Positions 1-8,595 are shown, numbered from the stretch's first letter. The stretch: DNA of 64,000 nucleotides from Bacteroidales bacterium (GCA_024398125.1 JAKSJO010000015.1:1-64000); one strand, 5' to 3'. Numbers and translations are program-made. The notes: a model not told the origin generated them from the letters alone.

Positions 1-2
1 AA

Positions 3-230
3 ACCTACCGTCTTGTAGCTTTCAAGGATATGTCAAACGAGGAAGTGTTCATCACCCGTTCATGCGTGGGTTCTAAGGAGACCATCGAAATCGAGGGCGT
101 TACCTATCCACTCGTAAAGATCGAGATCTCGAACACCTCTCACCCATTCTACACCGGTAAGACCAAGATCGTTGATACCGCCGGTCGTGTTGATATGTTC
201 TACCAGAGATACAAGAGCAGAAAGAAGTAA
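3..230 (+). CDS. rpmE2: 50S ribosomal protein L31 type B (5' end outside window)
   Basis: Reading frame is open from the first bases of the window; the residues before the internal Met at position 30 (TYRLVAFKD) match the L31 family, so the true start lies upstream and about 8-10 residues are missing. The visible part contains the family stretches [14 protein letters not shown] and SHPFYTGK and ends in the basic tail KSRKK. L31 is a component of the large ribosomal subunit near the central protuberance; the type B form lacks the zinc-binding cysteines of type A and often takes over when zinc is scarce. A single Cys is visible here and no CxxC, which fits type B. A rho-independent terminator follows. 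Confidence 0.93.
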   Translation, partial: TYRLVAFKDMSNEEVFITRSCVGSKETIEIEGVTYPLVKIEISNTSHPFYTGKTKIVDTAGRVDMFYQRYKSRKK

Positions 231-255
231 TTCACCTCTGCCACGGTATAAGACT

Positions 256-288
256 AAGCTTCGAAGCATTTGCTTCGGAGCTTTTTTT
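256..288 (+). terminator. Terminator after L31
   Basis: 12-bp stem (AAGCTTCGAAGC with GCTTCGGAGCTT, one G-U pair), 4-base loop, then a run of seven T. Confidence 0.85.
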
Positions 289-337
289 GTCCTCAGGCTG
301 TTATGCAGACACTTTTTGTCATTTTTTTCGAAAAAGA

Positions 338-368
338 TTTGCAGATATGAATTTTTGCACTACCTTTG
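338..368 (+). promoter_or_regulatory. Bacteroidetes promoter of the ABC transporter operon
   Basis: TTTG at 338-341, exactly 19 bases, then TACCTTTG at 361-368, a full match to the Bacteroides -33/-7 consensus. The transcript should start near 372-376. Confidence 0.75.
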
Positions 369-370
369 CC

Positions 371-392
371 GTGTACTAATGAACTAATACAC
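371..392 (+). promoter_or_regulatory. Probable GntR (YtrA-type) operator
   Basis: GTGTA, 12 bases, TACAC, placed directly on the predicted transcription start. YtrA-subfamily GntR repressors are known to bind AGTGTA-spacer-TACACT repeats, and the third gene of this operon encodes a YtrA-like regulator, so autoregulation is likely. The spacer also holds a direct repeat ACTAAT-GA-ACTAAT. Confidence 0.6.
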
Positions 393-403
393 TACAAAGA
401 ACT

Positions 404-1231
404 ATGATAACTATTGACAATCTTGCTTTCAGCTACGGAAAGACTCCTGTACTGAACAACATCACAATGACACTCGAAGAGGGTCATGTGTACGGTCTCC
501 TCGGTGAGAACGGAGTTGGCAAGACTACGCTGCTTACCCTACTCTGTGGACTTAAGAAACTTCAGGCTGGAACTATCGAAACCGACGGAATGAATCCGTA
601 TGACCGTGATCCGATGTTCCTCCAGAATCAGTACTACCTCCCCGATGAGGTTACTCCTTACAACCAGAGCGCAAAGCGCTTCGCCGAGTTCAACGGCAGA
701 TTCTGGCCAAACTTCGACATGGACAAGTTTCTCCAGATCATGTCCGAGTTCGAGAATGACCCATCGAAGAAGATGAACAAGATGTCCTGCGGTCAGCTAA
801 AGAAGACCTACATTTCTTTCGCACTCGCATGCGGCGCAAAGTATCTTTTCATGGATGAGCCTACCAACGGCCTCGACATCCCTTCAAAGGCTCAGTTCCG
901 CAAGGCCGTGATGAAGTATACTGCTGATGACTCTATCGTTGTGATTTCCACACATCAGGTCCGCGACCTCGAGAACATCATCGACCCAATCGTCATCCTT
1001 GACAAGTGCGACGTGCTCCTCAATGCCGACATGCAGACTATCTCGGAGAAGCTTTACTTCGACTACGGTACTACCCTCAGGCCTGAAAGCCTGTACAGCG
1101 AGCAACTCCCTGGAGGCTTCATCCAGGTAGTCCCTAATGTGGACGGCGAGGACAGCAAGGTCAACGTGGAAGCACTGTTCAATGCAGTGCACAACAATAA
1201 GGAACAGATCAAGAACATCTTCAGAAAGTAA
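404..1231 (+). CDS. ABC transporter ATP-binding protein
   Basis: 275-residue ATPase subunit. Visible in order: Walker A GENGVGKTT near residue 35, a signature motif degenerate from LSGGQ (MSCGQLKK) near residue 128, Walker B with the catalytic Glu (YLFMDEPTNGLD), and a switch His (STHQ). A short C-terminal extension of about 60 residues follows the ATPase fold. The partner permease starts 7 bases after its stop and a GntR regulator follows, the usual arrangement of YtrA-controlled ABC systems. The substrate cannot be read from the sequence; related operons respond to cell-envelope stress in Firmicutes, but that role is inference here. Start chosen at the first ATG after the promoter and operator. 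Confidence 0.9.
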   Translation: MITIDNLAFSYGKTPVLNNITMTLEEGHVYGLLGENGVGKTTLLTLLCGLKKLQAGTIETDGMNPYDRDPMFLQNQYYLPDEVTPYNQSAKRFAEFNGRFWPNFDMDKFLQIMSEFENDPSKKMNKMSCGQLKKTYISFALACGAKYLFMDEPTNGLDIPSKAQFRKAVMKYTADDSIVVISTHQVRDLENIIDPIVILDKCDVLLNADMQTISEKLYFDYGTTLRPESLYSEQLPGGFIQVVPNVDGEDSKVNVEALFNAVHNNKEQIKNIFRK

Positions 1232-1238
1232 ACACACT

Positions 1239-2054
1239 ATGAAAAACATATTCAAACTCGATCGTTTCGGCAAGTTCCTGGCCTACGATCTCAACAATAC
1301 CTGGAACCAGTATGGCCTCAGCCTGCTCATGATTGGGCTGACTCCAACCATAGCCGTTATTATCAACAGTGTCACGCATATTGTCTTCTCCGAAAGCGAG
1401 TCATCCTTATCATTTGGACTTGGTGCATTCTTGTCAATTACTGCACTCGCTCTGCTGGTTGCCATCATTGCCGGGCCGCAGAAGATCTATGGACATGTCA
1501 CTGACAAGAAGGCCGGATCGGATTATATCCTCGTTCCTGCTTCGACTTTCGAGAAGTTCTCTTCGATGATGGTCAATGTCTGCGTTGTGATTCCTGTCGC
1601 TCTCTTCATTGTCTTCAGTCTCCAGTATGCAGCTTTCAAGATCTGCGTTCCGGGTTTTAACGGAGGCATCTCGGATATAATCAGCAAGATTCATGAAGTG
1701 ACAAGAGGTAATGAGGATTTCCATGTCTCAGACTTCTCGCTTGCAATGGGTAGCTGGGCTGTATGGACACAGAACATCCTTGTATTCACCCTTGGCGCCA
1801 TCTTCTTCAAGAAGAGCAAGGCTGCAAAGACCATTCTTGCAATCATGTGCGTTTCGTTCGTGTTCTCGATGCTCACCGCCGGATTCTTCCAGATAGTCGA
1901 TGCAGATTCCTTCGAGGAGCTCTTCAAAAGGCTGTTCGACAATCCTAAAGCCGTACAGCACTTCGTCAACTGGTTCGTCAATCTCGCGCTTATTGTGCCT
2001 AATGCAGTACTCATGGCACTCATATATCTCAGACTCAAAACCATCAAGCACTAG
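1239..2054 (+). CDS. ABC transporter membrane subunit
   Basis: 271-residue integral membrane protein with about six hydrophobic segments (for example LSLLMIGLTPTIAVII, FLSITALALLVAIIAG, MMVNVCVVIPVALFIVF and a C-terminal LALIVPNAVLMALIYL). I see no enzymatic motif. Its place between the ATPase and the GntR regulator identifies it as the transmembrane partner of the ATPase. The reading frame extends upstream into the ATPase gene, but the ATG at 1239 is the sensible start: it follows the ATPase stop by a few bases and the hydrophilic upstream part has unnatural Arg/Thr/Ser-rich composition. Confidence 0.83.
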   Translation: MKNIFKLDRFGKFLAYDLNNTWNQYGLSLLMIGLTPTIAVIINSVTHIVFSESESSLSFGLGAFLSITALALLVAIIAGPQKIYGHVTDKKAGSDYILVPASTFEKFSSMMVNVCVVIPVALFIVFSLQYAAFKICVPGFNGGISDIISKIHEVTRGNEDFHVSDFSLAMGSWAVWTQNILVFTLGAIFFKKSKAAKTILAIMCVSFVFSMLTAGFFQIVDADSFEELFKRLFDNPKAVQHFVNWFVNLALIVPNAVLMALIYLRLKTIKH

Positions 2055-2059
2055 CATAT

Positions 2060-2401
2060 ATGGAATTTGATAACAACAAACCTATATACCTCCAGATTGC
2101 AGATACCATCTGCGAGAAGATTCTCTCGGGAGAGCACAAGCCGGAGGACAGGATACTGTCCGTGCGCGAGTTCTCGGCAGAGGTGGGTGTTAACCCTAAT
2201 ACGGTGCAGCGCTCGTACGAGTCACTGACCATGGCCGGAATCATCTACAACAAGCGAGGAATCGGATACTTCATCAGTCCGGATGGTCTGGAGAAGGTTC
2301 TTGAAAGAGAACGCAAGTATTTTTACGAGAATGAACTCCCTCAGTTCATGAAGAGGGTGAAGCTTCTCAATATCGACATTAAAACAATCATTGACGAATA
2401 A
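2060..2401 (+). CDS. GntR-family transcriptional regulator, YtrA subfamily
   Basis: 113-residue regulator. Residues 1-75 form a GntR winged helix: PIYLQIADTICEKILSGE, then the recognition helix region LSVREFSAEVGVNPNTVQRSYE, then a wing with NKRGIGYFIS. The remaining 40 residues form the short two-helix C-terminal extension of the YtrA subfamily rather than a ligand-binding domain of the FadR or HutC type. It lies 5 bases after the permease and 2 bases before the DUF2807 gene, so it is co-transcribed and probably represses its own operon through the inverted repeat at 371-392. Confidence 0.9.
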   Translation: MEFDNNKPIYLQIADTICEKILSGEHKPEDRILSVREFSAEVGVNPNTVQRSYESLTMAGIIYNKRGIGYFISPDGLEKVLERERKYFYENELPQFMKRVKLLNIDIKTIIDE

Positions 2402-2403
2402 CT

Positions 2404-3123
2404 ATGCTTAAAACTTTGAAAATCTTTGCGGGATTGATGCTGTGTGCGTCCCTGGCAAGCTCATGTGTGAGAGTCAGGATAAATGTAGATCCGACTGACC
2501 CTATCGTTTCATTTGGCAAGTCTGTACTTGCCACCGGCGAAATCGTGGAAAAGACTGTTGAGTTCAACAGTGACTACTATGCAATCGAGGTGCACAATGC
2601 CGCAGATATAGTATTTGTCCAGGATGATACATGCTATGCTGAAGTATCTGCTCGCGAAAGTGCTATGGAACTGCTTGAGATGGTCGTTGAGGATGGAAGA
2701 CTTTTTATCGGAAATAAGAATAATGTGAGTGTCAGCAACGGCAAGATGCGTATTGTGCTTCATTCTCACTCCATCTCGGGTTTCGAGGTATTCGGAGCAT
2801 GTGATTTTGACTCAGACTGCATGACGACTGATGGAGATTTCGAACTGTCGATTTCCGGTGCCGGTGATGTAGATATCAAAAAGATGGAGGCTGCTTCACT
2901 CACAGTTTATGTAAAGGGTGCCGGAGATATCAGCATCTCGGATGTGGCTTGTACTGGAAATGTCGGCGTTGATATACTTGGAGCCGGAGACATCACTCTC
3001 GGAGGTTACTGCAACGATGCAAATGTCAGCATCACGGGCGGTGGCGATATAGATATCAGATCTCTTGACATCAGAGGACAGTTCACCAAGCATGTTGCCG
3101 GTGGCGGTGACATCAGAAGATAA
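2404..3123 (+). CDS. DUF2807 (GIN domain) lipoprotein
   Basis: 239 residues. An N-terminal hydrophobic segment ends in the lipobox-like LASSC, so the mature protein is probably a lipoprotein. The rest is a repeated beta-strand pattern with Gly-Ala/Gly-Gly-Gly-Asp-Ile steps (SGAGDVDI, KGAGDISI, LGAGDITL, TGGGDIDI, AGGGDIRR), each about 20 residues long. This is the hallmark of the DUF2807 'putative auto-transporter adhesin head GIN domain', a right-handed beta-helix common in Bacteroidetes. Function is unknown; co-transcription with the ABC/GntR genes suggests an envelope-stress role. Ends at a terminator. Confidence 0.85.
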   Translation: MLKTLKIFAGLMLCASLASSCVRVRINVDPTDPIVSFGKSVLATGEIVEKTVEFNSDYYAIEVHNAADIVFVQDDTCYAEVSARESAMELLEMVVEDGRLFIGNKNNVSVSNGKMRIVLHSHSISGFEVFGACDFDSDCMTTDGDFELSISGAGDVDIKKMEAASLTVYVKGAGDISISDVACTGNVGVDILGAGDITLGGYCNDANVSITGGGDIDIRSLDIRGQFTKHVAGGGDIRR

Positions 3124-3141
3124 TCTCTATAAATAATATTA

Positions 3142-3169
3142 AAGGCGACCTATTCAGGCCGCCTTTTTT
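3142..3169 (+). terminator. Terminator after the DUF2807 gene
   Basis: AAGGCGACC pairs with GGCCGCCTT (one mismatch) around a 6-base loop, followed by six T. Also lies at the 3' end of the convergent nucleotidase gene. Confidence 0.75.
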
Positions 3170-3174
3170 AGTGT

Positions 3175-4914
3175 CTATTCTCCGAAGAGAAGCTCAAGGT
3201 CGTGTGCAAGAAGTGGTGCAGTGAGCGCCTTCGGTGCGAAATACCAGTCTCCGAGGAGCGCCTTGTCTCCCATGATCTCAGAGCTGAGCTCGCCGTGCTC
3301 CTGGATGAAGTCATAGAGAAGGTTTCGGATCTCAGGATAGGTATCGATGACGCGGTCGTTGATGTTGGCTACATCGATTCCCGCTCCCTTCTTGAGGATG
3401 TCTCCGCCACCGGATGCGCGGTACGAAGTGAGTGCTACGCTGTATTGTTCGTCGAGACTGAAGGCTGTGCCGTCGGCAAGGCTGGTAACCTTGACCCTCT
3501 CTCCGTATGGCTTGGTTACGTCTACTGTATAGTTAAGACCTCCTGCGGAGTCGAAGTTGAAGCTTGTGCCGATGAATGACCAGCGTCTGTTCCCGTTGCG
3601 TGAATCCGGACGGTTCGTGATCTTGAGGACATGCCCGCCTCCTGTTACAGGATTCTGGATCCATGCATCGTAAGAGTATTCCAGGCAGTCGACAATCTCC
3701 TTGCCGCTCATTTTAATCTTGTAGAGCTGATTCTCGTATGGATAGATGGTGAACAGGTCGTTGTAGATGAGCGTGCCTGCATTCACTATTCCGTTCTGGG
3801 AAAGCGGTGCGGCGAATGAGACCTGAGCTCCGGATGACTTGAGCGAAATGGTGTGTATGAGATTGATGAAATCGCTCATTCCAGCGAATGCCTGTCTCGA
3901 GTAGAGAGGGGTGGCAAGCGAACCTATCTCGCGAAGGGTGAATGCCTTTACCTTGAGATAGTCGTCATGGAACATGGCCTTCATCTGTTCGTCACAGACG
4001 CTCTTGTCAATAGGGATGAGCTCTGCATCTATGCTCTTTGCCACGACCTTGCCTTTCTTGACACTGATGTTGAGTGTGCCGTGTCCAAGGTTGCGGCTGT
4101 GGCTTCCTGAATTGATGAGGCAGATATCCTCTTTGTTTACAGTGTTTGCTCTGTGGTCATGTGCACAGATAAGGAAATCTACGTCATGAAGACTCTGGAA
4201 AAGGTCGAGACCCTGGCTTTCGAGAACTTTACCATCTCCGTTTCCATTGCCTGAGTGGACTGCGACTATGACTGCATGTGGTTTCTCCTTTGCAATTATG
4301 CGGTCGACGTCCTCCTGTACCAGCGGTGTAAGAGAATGGAACTTCATGCCGCTCCAGAGGCTCTCGTTCAGCCATGCACTGATGTTGGCGTTGTCGTAGC
4401 CGAGCACGGCGATCTTGAGACCGTTGCGCTTGATGATGGTGTATTCAGGAAAATAACGCTCTCCATTGTCGTTGCGGATGGCATTTCCTGCAAGGAATGG
4501 GATGCCTGCTGCATTCAGTTCCGCTGTCACGCGGTCATAGACAGCGTGGCCGGTCTCTATGTCATGGTTGCCGGCGACAACTGCGTCATATTCCATGTAT
4601 TCAGCCATGCGGCTGAAGATATGTTTGCTGGTTGTGTCGACGTAGTTGAAATAGTATGCGGCATTGTCGCCCTGGAGAAAATCACCATCGTCTATGAGGA
4701 TGACATTGTCCTTGCCGTACTGCCCGCGGAGCTCATCAATCTTGGCTTTTACCGCAATGAGTGAGTTGCGGGTGTCTGAATTGATATATGTGGAGTCAAA
4801 GTAGGTTCCGTGAATATCGTTGGTGGTCAGGAGGTGGAATGTGTATTCTCCATCCTTAGGACCGCATGCCGCCAGGGATATGGCTGTCAATGCTGCTATG
4901 ACCAGCTTCTTCAT
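3175..4914 (-). CDS. 5'-nucleotidase / UDP-sugar hydrolase family lipoprotein
   Basis: 579 residues. Signal peptide with lipobox LAAC at residues 14-17. The N-terminal calcineurin-like metallophosphatase domain shows the metal-binding motifs TTNDIHG, DDGDFLQG, GNHDIE, AVHSGNG and AHDH in the order expected for the UshA/5'-nucleotidase family. The C-terminal 5_nucleotid_C domain (from about residue 340) contains YENQLYKIKMSGKEI and a GGGHVL segment. It probably hydrolyses nucleotide monophosphates or nucleotide sugars outside the inner membrane for purine or phosphate salvage. Monocistronic by position, facing the previous operon. The 180-base gap upstream holds no other gene; I could not find a clear TAnnTTTG box for this gene. 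Confidence 0.88.
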   Translation of the reverse strand: MKKLVIAALTAISLAACGPKDGEYTFHLLTTNDIHGTYFDSTYINSDTRNSLIAVKAKIDELRGQYGKDNVILIDDGDFLQGDNAAYYFNYVDTTSKHIFSRMAEYMEYDAVVAGNHDIETGHAVYDRVTAELNAAGIPFLAGNAIRNDNGERYFPEYTIIKRNGLKIAVLGYDNANISAWLNESLWSGMKFHSLTPLVQEDVDRIIAKEKPHAVIVAVHSGNGNGDGKVLESQGLDLFQSLHDVDFLICAHDHRANTVNKEDICLINSGSHSRNLGHGTLNISVKKGKVVAKSIDAELIPIDKSVCDEQMKAMFHDDYLKVKAFTLREIGSLATPLYSRQAFAGMSDFINLIHTISLKSSGAQVSFAAPLSQNGIVNAGTLIYNDLFTIYPYENQLYKIKMSGKEIVDCLEYSYDAWIQNPVTGGGHVLKITNRPDSRNGNRRWSFIGTSFNFDSAGGLNYTVDVTKPYGERVKVTSLADGTAFSLDEQYSVALTSYRASGGGDILKKGAGIDVANINDRVIDTYPEIRNLLYDFIQEHGELSSEIMGDKALLGDWYFAPKALTAPLLAHDLELLFGE

Positions 4915-5067
4915 TTCTGTATTATATAGTGTAATGATTCATTGTTGAATGCTTCCTTGTGTCCAAGGGGTAGCATACCACGTTATAAATATACGAATAA
5001 AATGGGAAAACACTGCCAAAAGCGTCATAAGTTGTCCCATAATCGGCCTAATTTCAAAACAGATGCT

Positions 5068-5075
5068 TAATTTTG
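5068..5075 (+). promoter_or_regulatory. -7 element upstream of the GSCFA gene
   Basis: TAATTTTG matches TAnnTTTG and lies 25 bases before the ATG. Confidence 0.5.
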
Positions 5076-5100
5076 GGCAGATTCGAATCATCAGTTGTAT

Positions 5101-5970
5101 ATGATAAAGCTGAATACTCCCGTCGAAGTCCGCAGGGATTCCGTCCAGATTACCTACTCAAGCAAGATTCTTGTTCTTGGAAGCTGCTTTGCCGATGTGA
5201 TCGGTTCAAGACTGAAAAGCCTCGGCTTCGATGTCTGCGTCAATCCTTTCGGTACGCTGTACAATCCTCTCTCGATCAGGGATTCCATCCTCAGGCTTGA
5301 CAGCGGCCGGCCATTCCTGTACTCCGACTGTGTCGAGATGGGTGCAGGGGCAGGAAAGTACTGCTCGTTCAGTCATCATACCAGTTTCGCCAGGACGACA
5401 GCCGAGGAGTTCCTTTCGGATGCGAATGCCTCGCTCGAGGAGGCGTCCCGTTTCTGGCGGGAATGTGATACCGTGATGATCACTTTGGGAACTTCATGGA
5501 TATGGGAGATAGGCGCCAGCGGCCGCGTCGCCGCGAACTGCCTCAAGCGCCCTGCTTCGGAATTCCTCCGCAGACGCCTGAGCCCTTCGGAGACCCTGGC
5601 GGCTCTCCGCTCGCTGCCCCTCGGACCGCGCCGGGCTGTCTTCACAGTCAGCCCTATCCGCCACATGGCGGACGGCGCCCACTCCAACGCCCTCAGCAAG
5701 GCAGGACTTCTCACGGCCCTTGATGAATATCTCAATTGCGCTCCGGACGGCCCTAGAACCTATTTCCCTGCGTACGAGATCGTCCTTGACGAACTGCGTG
5801 ATTACCGTTTCTATGCCGACGACCTTGTCCATCCGTCGACTCTTGCCCAGAACATAATCTGGGAGCGTTTCTGTGACGCTTTCATTCCTTCTTCCGAGCA
5901 TGCGCGCATGAAGGAGGAAGAGAAAAGATTCCGCCAGTCCCTGCATAGGGACATGAGCAAGAAGAGCTAG
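5101..5970 (+). CDS. GSCFA domain protein
   Basis: 289 residues. The conserved GSCFA signature that names the family is present (ILVLGSCFADVIG, near residue 25), followed by NPFGTLYNPLSI and later SPIRHMADGAHSNALSK and DDLVHPS, which are the other conserved blocks. The family resembles SGNH/GDSL hydrolases: Ser in the first block and Asp/His in the DDLVH block could form a catalytic set. Substrate unknown. The ATG at 5101 was chosen over a TTG two codons upstream. Its last codons lie inside a long hairpin that also ends the convergent ffh operon. The middle of the gene is notably GC-rich compared with its neighbours. Confidence 0.82.
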   Translation: MIKLNTPVEVRRDSVQITYSSKILVLGSCFADVIGSRLKSLGFDVCVNPFGTLYNPLSIRDSILRLDSGRPFLYSDCVEMGAGAGKYCSFSHHTSFARTTAEEFLSDANASLEEASRFWRECDTVMITLGTSWIWEIGASGRVAANCLKRPASEFLRRRLSPSETLAALRSLPLGPRRAVFTVSPIRHMADGAHSNALSKAGLLTALDEYLNCAPDGPRTYFPAYEIVLDELRDYRFYADDLVHPSTLAQNIIWERFCDAFIPSSEHARMKEEEKRFRQSLHRDMSKKS

Positions 5971-5993
5971 CCGGGTGGCTAGCTCTTCTTGCT
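5956..5993. terminator. Bidirectional hairpin between GSCFA gene and ffh
   Basis: A perfect 17-bp inverted repeat (AGCAAGAAGAGCTAGCC and its complement) around the loop GGGT. The left arm includes the last four codons and the stop of the GSCFA gene. No strong T-run on either side. Confidence 0.7.
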
Positions 5994-6008
5994 ATTATGT
6001 GTTTTGGA

Positions 6009-7337
6009 TTAACGTCTCCTGAGATTCCTCATCTGGTTCATGAGAGATCCGCTCATAGCTGACTTCATAAGCTTGCGGGTGCTCTCGAACTGCTTGAGCA
6101 GTCTGTTGACCTCGGCGATGGAAGTTCCGCTTCCCGCCGCGATTCTCTTGCGGCGGCTGCCGTTGATCACTTCCGGATGCTCGCGTTCGTATACGGTCAT
6201 CGACTGGATGATGGCCTCGGTGGACTTGTATGCGGTCCTGTTGTCGATGTCGACATCCTTGAGAGCCTTGTCCATTCCAGGGATCATGCCTGCGAGGTCC
6301 TTGATGTTACCCATCTTCTTCACCTGCTGGATCTGGTCGTAGAAGTCGGCGAGTGTGAACTGGTCCTTGGCGAGTTTCTTCTTGAGCTCGCGTGCCTGCT
6401 TTTCGTCAAACTGCTCCTGAGCCTTCTCCACGAGAGAGACGACGTCACCCATACCGAGGATACGGTCTGCGATACGGGCAGGATGGAATATGTCGAGGGC
6501 CTCCATCTTCTCGCCTGTAGAGACGAACTTGATCGGCTTGCCGACAACAGCCTTGATCGAGAGAGCTGCACCGCCTCGGGTGTCACCGTCCATCTTGGTG
6601 AGGACTACTCCGTCGAAGTCGAGTCTGTCGTTGAATGCCTTTGCGGTCTCGACTGCGTCCTGACCGGTCATGGCATCCACAACGAAGAGAGTTTCGGTCG
6701 GATGGACTGCGGTATGGAGTGCCGAGATCTCGTCCATAAGCTCCTGGTCGACTGCGAGACGGCCGGCTGTATCGACGATAACCACGCTGTAGCCTTCGCT
6801 GCGGGCCTTCTTGACTGCGTTCTGGGCAATGCTGATAGGATCCTTTACACCGTCTTCGCTGTATACGTCAACGCCGACCTGACCTGCAAGGGTCTTCAGC
6901 TGCTCGATAGCCGCAGGACGGAAAGTATCGCAGGCTGCGAGGAGAACCTTCATTCCCTTCTTGCTCTTGATGTGCAGGGCAAGCTTTGCCGAGAAGGTGG
7001 TCTTACCTGAACCGTTGAGGCCGGCAACGAGGACGATGCCTGGCTGGCCCTTGACATTGATGTCAGAGAACTCGCTGCCCATGAAGTCGGCAAGCTCGTC
7101 GTGGACGATCTTGACCATCATCTGCTGAGGCTTGACAGCGGTCAGCACGTTCTGACCCATGGCCTTTACCTTCACGCGGTCGCAGAACTCCTTCGCAACC
7201 TTGAAGCTTACGTCGGCGTCAAGCAGTGCTCGACGGATGTCTTTCAGAGTCTCTCCGACATTGATGTCGGTAATCTTTCCTTCACCCTTCAGTATCTTGA
7301 AGGACCTTTCCAATCTTTCCGATAGATTCTCAAACAT
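6009..7337 (-). CDS. ffh: Signal recognition particle GTPase Ffh
   Basis: 442 residues, usual length. N domain (residues 1-90), then the G domain with GLNGSGKTT at 106-114, DTAGR near 190, TKMDGDTRGG near 247, followed by the Met-rich M domain (QVKKMGNIKDLAGMIPGM; GSRRKRIAAGSG, the RNA-binding helix-turn-helix) ending in a Met-rich tail. It binds signal sequences and 4.5S RNA and delivers ribosome-nascent chain complexes to FtsY at the membrane. It lies 14 bases downstream of lysA on the same strand and is probably co-transcribed with it. Confidence 0.97.
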   Translation of the reverse strand: MFENLSERLERSFKILKGEGKITDINVGETLKDIRRALLDADVSFKVAKEFCDRVKVKAMGQNVLTAVKPQQMMVKIVHDELADFMGSEFSDINVKGQPGIVLVAGLNGSGKTTFSAKLALHIKSKKGMKVLLAACDTFRPAAIEQLKTLAGQVGVDVYSEDGVKDPISIAQNAVKKARSEGYSVVIVDTAGRLAVDQELMDEISALHTAVHPTETLFVVDAMTGQDAVETAKAFNDRLDFDGVVLTKMDGDTRGGAALSIKAVVGKPIKFVSTGEKMEALDIFHPARIADRILGMGDVVSLVEKAQEQFDEKQARELKKKLAKDQFTLADFYDQIQQVKKMGNIKDLAGMIPGMDKALKDVDIDNRTAYKSTEAIIQSMTVYEREHPEVINGSRRKRIAAGSGTSIAEVNRLLKQFESTRKLMKSAMSGSLMNQMRNLRRR

Positions 7338-7351
7338 ATTTGATGTAACTT

Positions 7352-8527
7352 TTATAATTCATCAGAGTAGACTGCAGGAGCGAACTCGTGCAGGTTGTAG
7401 CGCGAAGCCATTACCTGGCCGTATGCGCCTGCGCTTCTGAGCGCCACAAAGTCACCTCTGCGGCTCTCGCGGAGAACACGTCCCTCGCCCCATACATCGC
7501 TGCTTTCGCAGACAGGACCGACTACGTCGTATGCGCAGTCCTTCTCGTCCTCGTGTCTGAGGTAGTGGGCGCTGAGGTTCTCGATCTTGTGGTAAGCACC
7601 GTAAAGTGCCGGACGGATGAGGTCATTCATGCCTGCATCCAGTATGAGGAAGTTCTTGGTCGTGCCGGTCTTGACGTAGAGTACTCTTGCGATGAGGTTG
7701 CCGCACTGTGCTACCATCGATCTGCCCGGCTCCACGTGTACTTCCTGGTCCTCGCGAACCTTGAGATTCTCGTGGATGACTCTCATCCAGGTCTCGAAGT
7801 CGGCGATAGGGTTGGTGTCGGGGTCGTCGTAGTCGATGCCGAGACCGCCTCCGAGGTCGATGCTGGTGACTTTGAGGCCGGTCTTCTCGAAATTCTCCAC
7901 TATATCGTTGACGCGCTCGCATTCAAGCTTGAAAACGCTTTCAACCTCGGTAATCTGCGATCCGATGTGGAACTGGAGCCCCTTGAACTCGAGGGATGGC
8001 TTGGACTTGATGAGCTCGGCAGCCTTGGGAAGATCGCATTCGAGCAGTCCGAACTTGTTCTCGTTGAGTCCGGTTGTGATGTACTTGTGGGTGTGCGCAT
8101 CGATGTTGGGGTTTACACGGATGGCAACAGGGGCAATCCTGCCTGTCTTGGCGGCGAGTTCCGCGATGACTTCAATCTCCTGGAGAGATTCTACGTTGAA
8201 GCATCCTACTCCACAGTCAAGAGCTGCGAGTATCTCGCGGTCGCTCTTGCCGACACCGGCAAACATGACCTGACAGCCTGGGAATCCGCAGGATACAGCA
8301 TGAACCACTTCTTCGCCGCTGACAGCATCTGCACCGAATCCACTTGCGCTGATAGTCTCGAGGATCGGCTTGCATACATTGGCCTTGATGGCGTAGTGTA
8401 CCTTGATTCCGTACTTGCTGGAGATGGATGCGACACGCTCCATTGTCTTGCGCAGCAGATCCATGTCGTAATAGTAGAATGGAGTGCGCAACTTGTCGAA
8501 CGCCGCAATGTCCTTGATGTTTAACAT
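7352..8527 (-). CDS. lysA: Diaminopimelate decarboxylase
   Basis: 391 residues. PLP-dependent fold-III decarboxylase: HYAIKAN with the Schiff-base Lys at residue 48, HIGSQI near 190, DLGGGLGIDYDD near 225 (phosphate-binding loop), EPGRSMVA near 265 and CESSD near 332 (substrate Cys). It converts meso-diaminopimelate to L-lysine, the last step of lysine biosynthesis. First gene of a lysA-ffh transcript; a TACCTTTG box lies 28 bases upstream. It is divergent from the metal P-ATPase gene, with a palindrome between the two. Confidence 0.96.
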   Translation of the reverse strand: MLNIKDIAAFDKLRTPFYYYDMDLLRKTMERVASISSKYGIKVHYAIKANVCKPILETISASGFGADAVSGEEVVHAVSCGFPGCQVMFAGVGKSDREILAALDCGVGCFNVESLQEIEVIAELAAKTGRIAPVAIRVNPNIDAHTHKYITTGLNENKFGLLECDLPKAAELIKSKPSLEFKGLQFHIGSQITEVESVFKLECERVNDIVENFEKTGLKVTSIDLGGGLGIDYDDPDTNPIADFETWMRVIHENLKVREDQEVHVEPGRSMVAQCGNLIARVLYVKTGTTKNFLILDAGMNDLIRPALYGAYHKIENLSAHYLRHEDEKDCAYDVVGPVCESSDVWGEGRVLRESRRGDFVALRSAGAYGQVMASRYNLHEFAPAVYSDEL

Positions 8528-8554
8528 TTTCAGTATCTATTTGTAAAGCGGACA

Positions 8555-8562
8555 CAAAGGTA
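8555..8562 (-). promoter_or_regulatory. lysA -7 promoter element
   Basis: TACCTTTG on the minus strand, 28 bases before the lysA ATG. Confidence 0.6.
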
Positions 8563-8580
8563 CGCAACCAAACTGCATTT

Positions 8581-8595
8581 TGCAACCCGGTTGCA
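8581..8595. promoter_or_regulatory. Palindrome between lysA and the metal P-ATPase gene
   Basis: TGCAACC-C-GGTTGCA, perfect 7-bp arms around one base; a further GCAACC half-site occurs at about 8564. It lies 12 bases before the P-ATPase -7 box, where an operator would block or twist the promoter. The regulator is not known. Confidence 0.45.

Noticed and set aside
1137-1238. N-terminal extension of the ABC permease gene
   Set aside because: It overlaps the ATPase coding end and its composition is unnatural; ATG 1239 gives a normal operon junction.
6177-8524. Long open frames on the plus strand opposite ffh (277 residues) and lysA (378 residues)
   Set aside because: They lie antisense to unmistakable ffh and lysA, have no family motifs and abnormal Cys/Val/Leu-rich composition, and arise from codon bias of the real genes.
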